Shown: positions 22,201-36,600, counted from the first letter of the stretch. The stretch is 64,000 bases of DNA from Ciona savignyi (GCA_000149265.1 CH003412.1:2711697-2775696); one strand, 5' to 3'. Program-made: numbers and translations. Notes: a model not told the origin generated them from the letters alone.

Positions 22201-25200
22201 AACTTTTTTACTCGTTAATGATTGATTTGACGTTACTAAGCCGCCCTGACCTTGAAATCGAACAAATTGAAAAGCAGTAGGCTGCCTATAAAGCAAGAGT
22301 GCTCAAGTCCATTCGTAATTTACAAAACAAGTTTTGCTTGACGGCACCTGTTGCGCTTGGTATAAAAAACACAATGAATATATTACATCGGGAGGGGCGA
22401 GTTCACAGCGGCACACCCAGGGCGGGTTAGTGGGACTAAAATGCCCAAATATATGTGAAAATAGGCTCCTTCTAGCTTATTTCTATAATGGAGCGTTGAT
22501 TTATTCATTTATTAATCGAAGTATAATCACAACATTTTTTTCAGAAAAAAGAAGCTGCAACGAGGGAAGAGATCCACACCTCCATAGACGAGATGCATCG
22601 GGTGCTGGAGGTGAAGAGAAACGATCTTCTGTCCAAAGCCGACACTCAGATAAGAGACCAGGAACAACTAATAAGGCAAGGTGATTGAAGTTGGGATCCC
22701 AAGGCAAGAAAGATTGCTCAATCGATTTTTCCATATAAAAATCAAGATTGAACGATTTACCTTCGATCGACGTCTTTGTTATATCACGTTCAAGTTGACT
22801 TTGTACTATTGCGATATTTTTATAGGCAGGTATTGCTTTTTAACTACACCAAACCATGGTTATATGCGGTTGAAGGAACGGTCGTTAAATGTCCTGCCGA
22901 ATATGCCACACTAGTATGACCTATAGAATCTTCAATTTCGCCAATACCACAATAGACGCGTTCTAAACTATAAGGTTTGTGTGCGCGTTCTGCACAACTC
23001 ACTAACACCAATCCCTTCCCACCACAGAGATCCAGGATCACCACAGAAGCATGATGTATGCTAGCGTTGTGTCGTTCGCCGAGGAAACCATGAAAGAGAC
23101 GGATCCGGCTTACTTTTTACAAACCGTTCCGATGATTGAATCAAAGTAAGCACGATTACTACAAGGTTTCGATAGTTTTGGGTCAATGCCGCCTGTCTTT
23201 TTGTTGATCAGTACAGTTTTGTTTTCGTACATAATTTTTAAAAATAATTTATTGTTAACCCTGTTGCCTTCTGTTGTCAATATACCAACTAAGGGGGTAG
23301 ATTATGCTCCCCAAGTAATGGGAGGAAAGATTGATCACTGACAGATTTAATTGGCCAAAAAAATGATTAGTCGCTAACAGATTTGTTTGGTCACACTAAA
23401 TTGTTTGATTGGTCACTTACACATTTGATTGGTCATTGACATATTTAATTGGTCACTGACCTGTTTAGTCACTGATCGCGTGTTTTAATCAAGGGTAAAT
23501 GAGGCGATTGAACATCTTGAGAAGTTGGGCAACATTTCGGTTGACAATTTTCCGGCGTTGCACTTGGAATTGGCGGAAACTAAAAAGAAAATGGAAGCGA
23601 TTAATTTCGTGAAAGGTGGGGAGGACATATAACAGGGCAACACTGAAAGGAAAGGCAGGGAATTGCTGACTAAAACTATAGAAACTAATTCTAACACTGC
23701 CCCAAACAGGCATCTCAACTCCTGAACTGACAATAACTTTTCTCCAGTCCTTCTATAAACCTTAATATCACAATCTACATTTTAGTGTGCGGTTTTCCTC
23801 CACCCCCTCCCCATTTAGTGTTTCCCCTTATAACGTTTCACTGTAACGACATGAAACATGCGTTCCTCCCAAACCGCGGCCAAACTATCATGCCAAGCTT
23901 GTACTACTGATATATATTGGTTAGCCGGAATGATCATCTTATGTTTGTTTTCACCCAATACACATTTTAATTTGTGACGAATTTTAATTTATTTTGTTTC
24001 TGTTCAGGGTGCTGAAACCATGCATATGTTATGTTATATGTTTGATACGTATTCAGACCCAGTTAGGTATAACTGTCTAATAGTTATTTTTTAGAAAATA
24101 CATTTCATGTTTAGATATTAAAATCATTTTGAAACTTCTTTATATTTTTGCAGTTCCGAAACGACCGATAATTGAAGGCCAATTTGATGACGAAATAAAC
24201 TCCCGACCAATCATATCTTGGGAATCCGGATCGGCTGGCGATGTCACTGAGAGATACGAAGTCCGCTATACGTCACACTACGATGACGTAAGTGCGTCGT
24301 CATCGCGTCAATCTGAAGTAACAAGCTACGATTCGAGTAAAACCATTTTTGAGCTGCCCAAAGACGCCGAGGGTACGTTGTATGACGTCACAATACGATC
24401 TGTTAACAAAGCAGGGGCCAGTGAGTGGAGCGAACCAGTTCTCATGCACCGGACTTCGGCGAAAGGTAGGTCGCGTTGTTACTAAATATTACGAATCATT
24501 TCAACCTTCCACATACTCAGTGACCAAATTCAAGCTGGTGTCCGACGATTGTGACGTCACAATCGAAAGCGAAGGACGGCGCGCGCATGTTCGAACATCC
24601 ACTCGGGACCAGGTCCACGTTCTAAAGGGTGATTCCCCGTTTTGGAGCGGCGAGCACTACTGGGAGGTGATGGTAACCTCCACTGGCGCCCGCCATGTAG
24701 TTGTCGGTGTGAACGAGCTCAGTCCAACCAGCGGCGTTTCGTTGCACGGTACCATACATTTTAAGGACGACGAGGGCGCAAAGTAAGTCGAAATCAAGTG
24801 TTTGCTAGATATATGTCCAAAGGTGAATACAAAATAAGGGAGTGGGTTAACAGTGGATAAAGTATAGAATAACTTTATTTGAAATTAAATGAAGACCTCC
24901 ATCAATATACCACGCGTATAATTCTAACAAACGCTGGGTAAATTTGCCAATTAGGAAAGTTAACACTAGGATGGTAATTGACAGAGTTGAACTGGGAATT
25001 GGTATTTCAATGTACTTGATAGAACTGCTATAGTTGGTATATATAATAGACCAGCAAAGATAGCGAAATGTTTCTATGGTGACGATTATTTTTGGTCACG
25101 AGATGCACATTGTTTGATTGTGAAACCCTAGCCCCAAACCTAGTTGCCATTTACAACCTAACCACTGTATTCTTGGGGTGGTAATTGAGTAGTTCCAGTG

Positions 25201-25551
25201 ACGTCATATACTGTACATTTCTATGATTACTTTTTTTATTTCAGTGGTGCCCTCCTGCACGTCGCATGTGCTTCTGCCACTTTGCTCAACCAGCCTTGCT
25301 TCGGAGGCAGCTGGGCCAACCTGTTCGGCAAACTGGAAAATGACATCACCAGGTCGTCCTCGATAGGACAGCACCATCTGGCGGCGGGAATCGAGCTGTG
25401 GATCACCGGGGGTAACGAGGCGACTGTTCATTTCTATGACGTCACCGGCAGCAGCGATCGAAAATTCTTGTTCAGAAAGTGTTTCCGGTTCACCCCGCCG
25501 CTTTGGCCAGTGGTGGCGGTAGATGGTAATGCCAAGGTTTTGGTGAAATGA
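16286..25551 (+). CDS. TRIM36/TRIM46-like E3 ubiquitin ligase (RING, two B-boxes, coiled coil, FN3, SPRY)
   Basis: Fifteen coding exons: 16286-16438, 18858-19125, 19544-19701, 19773-20048, 20549-20649, 20773-20896, 21286-21387, 21590-21729, 21918-22023, 22545-22680, 23028-23145, 23494-23615, 24154-24465, 24521-24782, 25245-25551. Every junction is in phase, giving 894 residues. RING ligands are Cys61, 64, 76, His78, Cys81, 84, then Cys300 and 303 after a Ser-rich insert. B-box 1 uses Cys342/345/356/359/364/367, His372/381. B-box 2 uses Cys398, His401, Cys410/413/418/421, His428/431. The coiled coil spans about 441-600, FN3 602-705 and SPRY 706-894. This class-I TRIM layout acts on microtubules in vertebrates. 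[14 protein letters not shown] and [17 protein letters not shown] favour the TRIM36/46 branch over TRIM9/67 or MID. Exon 2 starts with ATG in frame, so a shorter form from a second promoter near 18500-18850 is possible. AATAAA is at 26004-26009. Confidence 0.94.
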
Positions 25552-26245
25552 CAAAATAGCACCGGAGTCTAGAAAACCGCGAAAAGTGAAGACAATCATA
25601 TTCCGTTAAACTATTCAAAAAAAATCGCCAATTATAGTCGTTGTCGAATACATATCACTTATACTTAATTGAAAAAAAATCCGCTTCATTCTATGTACAA
25701 ATATACATATACGTTAGTTTTTATACGTAAAAAAAGTTTTATGCGTATTAGCTAACCACTCGCTTCAGCGAGAGTTGTTCTGTTCCATTAATTTTTCATA
25801 TTTATCTACTGAGTTCTCGATAAGCCGCAGCCGTTCTTATGCTTGCCATCAGTTTGCACACAACGTGTACACAGCATAACTACATTGAATATTCCCGCTT
25901 GCCAACTTTACATTGTGAATCATTAGAATCATTGTGACGTTGTGTTACTTTTTTGTTCTATTGCTTGGTGGATGACCAGTATTTTCGCTCCCCAGTTTGT
26001 GTAAATAAAATCGAAAATAATCTTGTTTTGTCGTCAAAATATTTAAAAGCTCTCGATACGAAATCAATCCAGCAAATATTACAAAACACGTAATTTAGCC
26101 CCAGGCACAATAGAAATACAGGTTCTTGTTTTGGGCAAGAAATGCTTCGCATCGTTCAGCAGCGTTTTATCTCGGTATCTCGCTTTCAGCAGCGGTTTAT
26201 CTCGGTACAAATTGTGTGTGTTTTTTTGTTTAAAATTAATTGGTA
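25552..26245. other. Short spacer between tandem plus-strand genes
   Basis: Contains the presumed 3' UTR of the TRIM gene, with AATAAA at 26004-26009, and the 5' region of the CUB gene. No other feature seen. Confidence 0.6.
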
Positions 26246-29200
26246 ATGAAACAGTTGTTAATATTGGTGTTTATACCAGGAATATGGTGCAGTACTACTC
26301 TTGCACCGCCGATTGAACACCGAAAAGGTATGCCTGGTATTTAAGTATCCGTTGTTTTGTTTAAAGTTATGTGATAATTTAGCTATTCAGCCTATGTAAG
26401 TTTTTGGGACTGCCACATTGGTTATAACAATACACGAGATATCTCCGAATAACTTGTACCCATATTCGGGTTGCCAAGTCTTGGATTATGCTGTATTTTC
26501 TTTCTGGTTGTTGACCTGTTATCCACTTGTTCAAGACAATGTCGGTTAGCTAACAGCCCTTTTCCCAAAAAAGTAAAAGCCTTACCTATACTAAGTGTAC
26601 TTTTTGCCTGTGCATTTTTTGTTTAAGTTTCCTCCCCAAAACTAGAATAGGCCTACACACAATGTCACGTTAAAGCCATTCAGCAAAGCGACAGTTATGT
26701 GAACGCAGAAGACTTATCAAAAGGACAATCGTCAAACCTTGCGCCCATTCGGAATAACAAAGAGTGTGCTGTATATTATTAATACCTTGCTGTTGCTTCA
26801 GTTCCACTCATTTTTTTTTATAATTGATCCACTGTGTTAGGACGACAAGTGTCATGTCCAACGATAAAACCGACAAGCTATAAACGGCGGGTTTACCGTT
26901 GCCACAACCTTATGCTTCCGATAGACCGCCTAAAACTTACCTAACCAGCCGGTCACAAGTTGTATTAATAATTTTTGTTTGTTTTCAACTGTAGATACGA
27001 AAACGTGTTGCGCCATATCCGATTCCACCAGCAGTCCGAGGTGCTCATTGACCAACCTCGTAGCTTCTCCGGTGTTTCAGCTCGCGCTTACACCGAATTA
27101 CCCAAACAGATTTCCAATCGACAAGCTTTGCGCATGGACGTAAGTATAGAATGGTGCGGGATTAATATTTTTGAAGTGACACTTTGGCCGATAATCGGTG
27201 TTTATTCACGTGGGTTGGAAAGGAATACGGCGTGCGTGCCGCGTGTAATCGTTACGTTGCCTCATATTCACAAGCAGGTTGTCCGAGATATTGTAGCGTG
27301 TAATGTATGCCAAATATATTGAAAAAGTTTTTATTTAAACCTGTTATCTATACTGTTTTTAAGCAGCATCCATTAAATACCTCGGCAACCCACGGGCAAA
27401 CGGCTAGTTTCCATCCCACAACCTTTAAACCAACCAACGAGATATACCTAATGGACTTCGGTTCAGTAAAATAAAATCAAATAGGTATTCCTTAGCAGTA
27501 AAATTAGGCCATATCAAAATTATAAAGTGGTATTAAAGCTCTGATAACGCGTCTGTTGTTCACACAGTTACTAAGTTTCAACCATTTCTGCGTTTTGCCC
27601 GTAAATCACTTCGTGTCCTATGATATGGCCTCCTATATAAATAGTATCGTTGTATCCTAGCGTATTCGCAAACCCGTATTGCAGGTTACATATCAAGAAG
27701 AATAACACGGTTGTCAAATCTCGTTTGAAGGATAGGCTATAACCACGTACATGTTGTGTCGTCGGCGGCCATTGTATATTATTATATGATTGCCGTAGGC
27801 ATACTCCAACACCTCACAAGAAGCATAAATAAATGCGTTAAATGCCTTCATTACAAAAACATTGTGCATTATTCATATCTTGCGCTTTCAAACATCACAA
27901 GAGCAATCTTGGTTGTACGGTTGCGTCCTTATACTTTCTGAAATTGTTTTAATTTTTCCGCTTGTCTTTTGCTTTATTATATGTGTTGTTATTTTTGTGT
28001 TAAAAGAGCAAAAACAAGTAAACCAGATAAACCTGACTATCTTACTGTATGTGGACGCAATTTTACAGTGTAAAATACTGTTGATTATCATATACCACGT
28101 TTTATTTGTCTTTTTCTGGACTTACTTTCGAACCAATGATGGGCTCCCCACCACTCTGTATAGTATCGGTGTATATATCGATCTCGTTAACCATTCAGTC
28201 ACACGAACGGGTTAAACCAGAGTCATTATCAATAGTATCCGCTGTCGGAAGGAGCACAGAATTCGACTTGAATTTCGCGATTTCTACCTCATCAAACCCG
28301 CTGTCGGTGGTTGTGTCGACCAAGCACTGACCATCTGGTCACCGCTCAGCAATTTAGACATGGGGCCATTTTGCGGCAACAGTGGTCTCCCAAGCATCGT
28401 ATCAGCAGGTAGCGATTTGTTTTAACCTGAAAAGTTTTAAACCAAAATTGGGCTCGTCATTAAAGTATGTTTTAAATGTAATGTTGTAAAAAAATCAGCT
28501 AATAAGCTGCACCACTATTCCAAACGAGATGACAGAGTGTTGATTTACAGATCGTACCATCAGTCATATCCACTGGTATTACTCTGAGTATAGATAAATT
28601 CTTTCTTTTCATTTTGTTGATCGGCTGTGTAAGTAAAGATCTGTAAATCAACTTTTAAATAAGGCCCATACAAGTTTTCCCACGTTGTTTTGATTTCCTC
28701 TGCTTTCGAACAATTGAAAGGTCCTAACATTATTACCCCCAAAAGATCCCTTACGTGTACTTGTTTTTAGTATTTTTATGCTACTTATGAATCGTTAAAT
28801 TGAACGGTTGTATAGTCGAATGGTTAACACAGCCGATTCATATGTAAACTTCTACGCCCATGACGTCCCACTACAATTTAATTTGAAGGTATATATTTAA
28901 ATCAGGCATATTTTCATCAATATAGCTCGTTTTATGTCTATAAGTGCACTACGTGTAGAAGTCGATCGCGCTAACCATTTTGCCTTAAAAGAGTTTAATA
29001 ACAAAAATTGATCATCTTATCTATTTGTTCAAAATAGGAAACCTTCTGGTGGTGAGATTAAAATCGGAAATACCCAGCTCAGGAGAAGAATACCGAGGCT
29101 TTACCATGGCGTTCAGAGAAACTTCGGAAGATCCAACAATTGAGCGTACGAGATTAATACGATTAACACATTATTGGATATGGTACTCATAGTAATGCCA

Positions 29201-32200
29201 ACAGTGGTCAAAGCTTGGTGTTTTATCACACATTTATTTGTCAAGTTACCTTGTGTTCAATGTCTGGTTACCAAATCATTTACAATGTGTTGTATACATG
29301 ATTGATTTTTGAGGTATTAAATTTCAGATTGGATCCTTGTCCAGAGATACAACCGACTATCTAGCGGCCGCATATTCAATTACTTCAATTACCCAATCCA
29401 AAAATTCTCTTACACCATGTCCTAAATACGAGTTCTTAACCTTGTAAACGGTATGTTTACGAATGGCATACCCTTGTTAGGGAACATTTCTATTCAAATC
29501 AAACTGTTCGTGTCTGGCGGCATCCTTAATCCTTGTCTCCTATCATTTCAGTAAAGGCACCAAATTGGCATAGCAATAACAACCTCCGGTTGAACGAAGC
29601 CCAGCTTATAGCCAGGATCAATAGTTTGCAACCAAGAGCAGCACCCACTATACCCCCCGCAAGAAACAAGTAAATTATTGTTGTACGATTAAACAAAACT
29701 ATTTCTATGATTACCAGGTTCTAACAAGGTGGTCTGACGATTGCCCGTGTGTTAACGCTCTTTTCACATTAAAGAGGATAAACATGAATATTCTATGTTG
29801 CCCCAATAGGCTGTATTCATCTCAAAGTTATGGCAAACATCACACAATTACCTACCATATGGTCGTCGGTATAATTGAAATGTGGTCTTAATTCAATTTA
29901 TGAAAATTATGCATTCTATACAAAATAAGAACAAAAATTATGCTTTATTCCGAAAATGTCTCTAAATGAAAATTGCAATATTGATTTCAAACCTTCCTTG
30001 ACCCAGCAACAATAATAAACGTTAGTATCCCATTAAAAATAACAACTCTTTTTTTCAGTGGTGCAATTTTGCCTAACGCAGCCCAAGGCACAATAAGAAG
30101 TCCACCACCAAGCAACCGCTCTCAAAACAACCGGCCTCGAAGACCTAATGGCATTGGTACACGTCCCCAAAGACCAAGTGAGTTGCACTGCGACGAATAA
30201 TAATAAATTGCGGAAATATAGCAATACGAAAGAATATCTTTATAATCATTACGGGGGGGGGGGTAAAAAGTGCCAATTTCCGTGTTTCCGTTTAGAGTCG
30301 ACTCCACTTTTCTTTATATAATATTGTTGATTTTAACAGCTAAAATGTTTGGTAAATTAAATTACGTTTTTCCTACTTCCATTGCAAAATGTAAAAATGT
30401 ATTTTAGTAACTCTTTATACTAGGTGTCATGTATAGAAACATGACATCATTAAAACTGTTTCATTTCCGATCAATCAGATAGACCTCGCGGGAATGACAA
30501 CGCGCCGACTTTTGCTAGATCTCCAAACCAACAAGGTCAACGAAATCGTCCTCGTCAACCTAGTCTTTATGGACCGAACCAAAGGACCCGCGTCGTAATA
30601 AGTAAGTAAGATGATTTCAATAAGGATGTACAGTATGTCCAATGTGTTGCTTATGTGCGAAAAAGACGTACGAATTTCTTACCGTGCCAAGTTTCTTAGA
30701 GCTCGTCATAGGGTCAGTTTCGGTAAATTAAACGGTCGCTTTAATTGTACGTTCAATATTCGGGTTTAGTATGGGATTAAACTTGACGATACTTAGACAT
30801 TTGGGTTGTTATTTAGCGGCTGTGTGGCCGAACACTTCACTGTATGTACAGACAGCGTATAAAACGAACAAATTAGCGATAACGATTTTTACTTTCCAAA
30901 AAATAGCAAGCAACTTGTGTTTGTCTACATTGGTGTACAACGGGGGCTTATATCATAGTCAATGGTCAGATTATCTCGTGGTCACAGTCGAGTTGCCTAA
31001 GATAATGTAAAGTGTGTTGTAAATGTTGTCGACATTGCTATTGTTTTTTTTTCATTAAATAGATTTAAAGCAACGTCCGTCAATTATTTTCTTATAATCA
31101 CAACCAACTAGTCAACAAGTTTACCTGATACCTTAACCGTAGGCTGACGATTTGGCGAGTTTCAAGCAGTACTTACCGTGCAAAATGTCCCGTTCCCCAA
31201 CTGGTGTTGAACACCCACGCCAAAACTACCACTTGTACATTTTCACCCACGGTGAAGTATTTTAAGATGTTGTTGTGCATATTCTTACAGCAGGCAATCG
31301 GAACAACAAGCCAAAGGAAAACAAATCTTCACTTCCGCTACCTATTGAAGTATTGGTTGGTATCGGCATTGGAGGTGTAGTCCTGATCGCCTTTCTCATT
31401 TTCCTTTTATGTTGTATCCGACGGAACTGTAAGCAACGAAAGAAAACTCCAGAAAACGAAGTGTCAACTCCGAGCACAGAACCTACTTCAGTCGACACGG
31501 GTATGCTACACTTAAAAAAGGAAAAAATAATTCTGTTCTTTTTTATAATTACTTTATTCGATTTCTTAATAAGTGTTATAGTGGCACTATAAAGAGTTTT
31601 GTTCTGATGTAGAATAATGCAGCATAATTTGAACGAGTTTTTGCTTCAGACGTCAATCGCAAGCTACTCAGCTCTGTCGCTTTCTCAAATACAATTCTGA
31701 TCTCTAAAACTGTCCAATGTTTTCAAATTACACAACTTACTGTAATAACTTGTCTGTGTGTAAAATTAACAATCGTTGATATGTATCTGCGTAAGTGGGA
31801 CACCTATGTGTATTAATGGGTAAAGCACTAAAACTATAGAAATATCTCCAACATAACGTACGGCAATTACCCGTCTCTAGTAGGCCTACGTGGGATTGTA
31901 ATAAATAATCATGTTATAGCAACAGACCCTGAGTTTTTAGCCCAAAAAGAGCAATTAACTCGAGCATCCTATATCGTGTATATTAAATGTAATTTTTATA
32001 TGTGGTTTGCTATGTGTGATAGTACTAAAATTACGGTGTGGGCTTGTGGCGACTAAGTATTTTTATTTTAGGACGAGGGACGTCAATTCCATCCTCAGTC
32101 GATCATCCGGATTCCGTTTCACGCCGTGAACAGGGATATAAGAAAAATGACAATCAAGCTTACGTCCATGACAACCCCTATTCGTCTTATCCACCTGTCT

Positions 32201-32625
32201 ACACTAATCCCCATGGCCATGGTAGCCTCCCTGTAACAGGGGGTCATAATCCAATGTATCAACAACAACCACCGTACGCTCATAACTACGGCCAATATGG
32301 CGGGTACGCTACGATGCCTCAGCAAGCCGCACCGCCTGTAATGCTGTACGACCCAGCTAGCGGGAGTATGTTTAATTCGATGCAGCTTCAAGTAATCCCA
32401 CCAAACTACCAACCAGCGCAGGAACCAGTATCGGTTCCAGTTCCGGTTGTAGACAACGGTAGAAATTGTGCGATTCCTGCCACGCGGGACCGGAGCCGAC
32501 CGAAACGATCTCGCCAGTCACGAACATCAGCTCAACAGCGAACACAGAGAACTTCTAAAGCAAAATCTAAAGATGCCCCTGAAAGAAACAGGTCGAAACG
32601 ACGACGAACAAAGAGGCGTCGCTGA
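26246..32625 (+). CDS. Single-pass membrane protein with one CUB domain and a Tyr/Pro-rich cytoplasmic tail
   Basis: Nine coding exons (26246-26327, 26995-27139, 28221-28408, 29038-29145, 29552-29669, 30059-30177, 30479-30601, 31291-31500, 32072-32625), all in phase, give 548 residues. Residues 1 to about 18 are a signal peptide (MKQLLILVFIPGIWCST). A CUB domain follows at about 44-168, with LTPNYPNRFP, LCAWT, RIRLEFRDFYL, GGCVDQ, GPFCGNS and GEEYRGFTMAF. CUB domains mediate extracellular protein binding. A linker rich in Arg, Asn and Pro (about 175-305) leads to a transmembrane helix at about 313-337, followed by RRNCKQRKK as stop-transfer. The tail has NPY (399-401), the WW-ligand motif PPVY (405-408), a Tyr/Gln/Pro-rich stretch, and a very basic end. 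I know no vertebrate protein with this layout. Function unknown; a receptor or adhesion protein is inferred. Confidence 0.88.
26700..26960 (-). repeat. Degenerate SINE copy in CUB gene intron 1
   Basis: Weak minus-oriented similarity: GGACAATCGTCAAACC, TTGCGCCCATTCGG, AGTGTGCTGTATAT, then GATCCACTGTGTTAGGACGA. Boundaries are approximate. Confidence 0.5.
28539..28652. repeat. 15-bp inverted repeat pair
   Basis: GTTGATTTACAGATC at 28539-28553 is repeated exactly as its reverse complement at 28638-28652. Both sit in the intron after CUB-gene exon 3. It could be a tiny foldback element. Confidence 0.75.
29714..29800 (+). repeat. SINE fragment (3' end)
   Basis: Plus-oriented 3' end: AGGTGGTCTGACGATTGCCC, GTGTTAACGC, GATAAACATGAATATTCTAT. 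In a CUB gene intron. Confidence 0.8.
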
Positions 32626-33606
32626 CATGTTACTGTATCGTTTACTCTATATATCTTTAAACGTGCCCTTAGCATTATTTCAATATTTTCTAGATGAAGC
32701 CTGATTCGATAGGCCTGTAAGCTAAAGGCCGATAGATTTTGTTTGGTTACCAATGAACCGAGTAGGCCTATCTTATCAATGAGTTTAATACTAATGACAC
32801 AATTTTTACAGTCGATGGCGTGTTATAATAATGCTTTCTTGCGAATTCGCGAGGTAATCCGACGATTAACTGTCTCTCTCGTATATTCGTATTGACAGGG
32901 ATAAAACATAAATTCTCAAAGTCGTTTAAAATGGACCAAGTGACGAGTGTAGCTAACAACGTTGTGGCACAACGACGGTGGCTTTAAGCACAGGCCTATA
33001 AGACGTTAAAAAGTTTCGAACTAGGTTCCTTCCATAAATGGCAAACACCATTTCACAACAAATTGGCCAGAAGTATTTAATTACAGAATCAGTCAAAACT
33101 ACTAACTTAATCGCTATTGTGAAGTTTAGTACTGGTTTCAACCATACCAAGATATTAAAAGTGCGTATATTGTTACTCACTAAGACATTCATTTAGATAA
33201 CATAACTAGGGCAATGACACAGGTCATACCCGGTTATATTTTAATATTCTTTGCACTTACCTCTTTTTAAAAATTGTACAACGCAGTACCTTAAAAGTAA
33301 AATTAATCTGCACTCGTTCATCAAGTGGTAATACGTGCACCAACATAGATGTCCTATTAACATTACGGCTGGAGAGTTTCGTTGGATCGTGTTTGGAGGT
33401 CAGGAGATTCAGCTGCTTGAATTTGAGCAGATTTAAATTGCAAGTAAATTATTTAGGACAACAAACAGTTTCTTAGTAAGACAAACAGTCCAAACCAACT
33501 TAAATTGTCTAGTTTGGTTTTAAATATACCTTGTTCTATTTTATCAAATTTTAGCTGGGCAGTTTTTCTGTATTATATTTGGATTCGTAGTCAAAATTCA
33601 TCCGAC
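32626..33606. other. Spacer between CUB gene and UQCRFS1
   Basis: Presumed 3' UTR of the CUB gene and promoter of UQCRFS1. No repeat or exon recognised. Confidence 0.6.
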
Positions 33607-36600
33607 ATGACGACATTGGCACGCACTGCGCTCACCTCTATGGTGAGCAATAAAATGCACGTAAGTATAGCTATTTATAAGTTTAATATATTTTTGTTAT
33701 TCAAATACTTAGAACAACGATTTCTTAGTGTTATTTTCGGAAAACCTTTTAGGCTAAATTGACGGACTAATCCATAGTCCGGCCAGTTAGCCTAGCGGTT
33801 AAGTGCGTTGCCTTTCAATCGAAAGGTCGTAGGTACGAAAGTGGTCGCTAGCTGGACGATTGTGTCCTTGTGCAAGGCACTTTACGAACATTGCCTGAAC
33901 CCAGCGGATTAATGGGTTCTACCAAATTGAAGGAACGTGTCAATCATATACACAACACACTGCAATAGCTCCGATTTAACCCAACAGTGGGCGCAAGGTG
34001 ATCTGACGATGGCCCGTGTGTTAACCCCCTTGGTTTTCCCATTCACAGGAATAAACATGAATATCATATCCTAATCTGCAGGACAGCACACTCTTTTGCG
34101 GGATATTGGGAAGAGGGGGAAATGTGATATTTTGTCACATGAGCCGGACGTGGTAAGGGTATACCATGAAGGGAATGAGTTATTTCATGGTATATCCTTA
34201 CCCTGTCCCGCTCATGTTAGTGACAACAATATTTCTTCCCGCTCATGATACGCTCCGTCCTGCTCGTGTTACAATCCACTCAAGATAATGATTAAATAAC
34301 CAGTCCCACTCATGTCACATTCATGATATAGTGTGGTGTCCCGCCCTGCTGTCCCGCAGATTGATGTTGCTTCCGTCCCATTATTGTTATACTAAAATTT
34401 TAATCCCAATTATCTAAAATTTAAAATCTCTAACTTTTGACTTGTCTTGTTCATTCACTGAATCAAAGCAATTGAACTTGAAACCGGTTCATACCCAGAT
34501 CCAGGGGCGCCACTAATTTGTGGGACATTGGGGCAGGACAATACACTCACTCACATAAGCCGGGCTGACTAAGGGTTTATCATGATATAACCTGCCCCCT
34601 TCATGATTTACCCTTACCCCGCTTGTGTTAATGACAAAAATATACCTTCGCCTTGTTCTGCAAAAGAGTGTGTTGTCCCGCAGATTAGTGAAGCTCAGAT
34701 CCAGCACCATGTATAAAGTACTCTATAAAAGTTGAACTTTAAACTTACCAGATTATCGGGAATAGTTTAAAGCCACCACCACCTGCAATCATGAAGTCAT
34801 CAATCAGAGTCCCTCGAAATAATGCCACGTTGCCAAAACAAGGCATGATCCTTAATGGGAAAACGTCAACTGTTGTATCTTTAGCAGGTAATAATTAGTT
34901 TAAAGTTTCAAGTCCCTTTTTTAAATTCATGCTGAAAATAAAATTTCATTAAACAAAAAAAAACAATATATATAGCAAAGGAAGTAGCGACCACCTCTAG
35001 TAATTTAGCTCTGAATGTGTAAGATTAACTTACACATCGGAATATCAGGAGAAATAAAACTGCCCCTGATGAGACAGCAAACTAGGAGACTTTGGTATCT
35101 TGCTGCCTCTGATGTGCAAATGTGTTTTTTCATCTTCGATACTAGATGCTAATTTAGTTGATCCTTCGGCAACACACTTAAAAAAGATGTTGTCTGATGG
35201 TGGATTAATTGGGTAGAACGAAATAGTGGTAGCATTTTAATAAATTAATCATATCAGACACATTGCATAAGCAGCAGGAACACAATAGTGGACATTACAA
35301 TCTTACAATTCCCATCTTTTAAGTGTGTTGCCGAATCTGACAATTCTAGGGCTGCGAAAAATTAACGGTTAACCACGGTTAACCGTTTTTATGGTTGACC
35401 GTCACGTCAAATTTTAACCGTTTTTTAACGTTACTTTACCGCCCACATTTAATTGGGCGTAATTGCGTTTTAATAATCTTCAAATATACATAACTCCATT
35501 CACACGTTAATTGTTTCATTATTACGTATTAAAAGCAATCATTCACACGTCGATTGTTTGATTGTCAACGTAATATACGCACCATTCACACGTCGATTGT
35601 TTGATTGTCAACGTAATATAAGCAACCATTCAGACGCTGATTGTTTGATTTTTAACTCAATATTACGCATTACAATCAAAGTTATACTATGTGTCTTAAG
35701 GTGACGTTTAAAAACTATAAAGTAACACATAAATAAGACCCGATAATGCCGGTAATCACGCGCGTTATTTCTTTGCTGCCCTTTACGGCTGCCTGAACTT
35801 TTTTTGCCAAAAACGGTGCCGATTTGATGGTAGTTTAAAGAAAATCGGTTAACGGTTAACCGATTATTTTTACATCAGTTAACCGTTTTTTAAATTAACC
35901 GTTAATTCGCAGCCCTAGACAATTCCCATGAAATAACACCCTAAATGTGTGTTTTTTCATTATGGAGACAAACATGTCTATGTGATCCTTACATATTTTT
36001 TATACACAGATGCAACAAAACTTGTGTTTCAGGAGTAACAAAAGTGAGATACGCTCATAGTGATGTCACTGTTCCTGATTTCAACGACTATCGGCCGAGC
36101 AACGTCTCCAGCACCTCCGTCAGTGAGTTCAGAGAGCGCGAAGACCAAAGGAAGAAGGACAACAAAACCTTTAACTACGCGATAACAGGTTCAATTATGT
36201 ATTTGCATATGCAGAGCCCAGTATTTATTTTGGTCAGCAGTTGTATCTTTAATATTAAGTAAATGTAATGTTAACATAAACAAGGAGAAGAACAACAAAA
36301 TGCTATATAAATTGAAAGTGAAGTATTAAGACTTGAAGTCATTAAGTTAATTCTGGCTTTTACTTTGATTTAAACATTTTACTTCGCTATTTAAATTTGT
36401 ATCTGGTAATTTTTTGTGCTTAGTTTACATTTATAGAAAATTCACACACTATAACACACATGAGAACAGTGAGAGATGGGTTTAAGCCAGGGATGTCCAA
36501 CCGTTTATTGTAGTGGGCCGCATTGTCATTTAAAATAATTCAATGGGCCGCAGAACCTATTAAATTTCAAGAAAAATGGGTATATAAAGAAACATTTAAA

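Noticed and set aside
35497..35672. Possible CRISPR-like array
   Set aside because: Units are contiguous and diverged without unique spacers and sit inside a hAT-like element in a eukaryotic intron.
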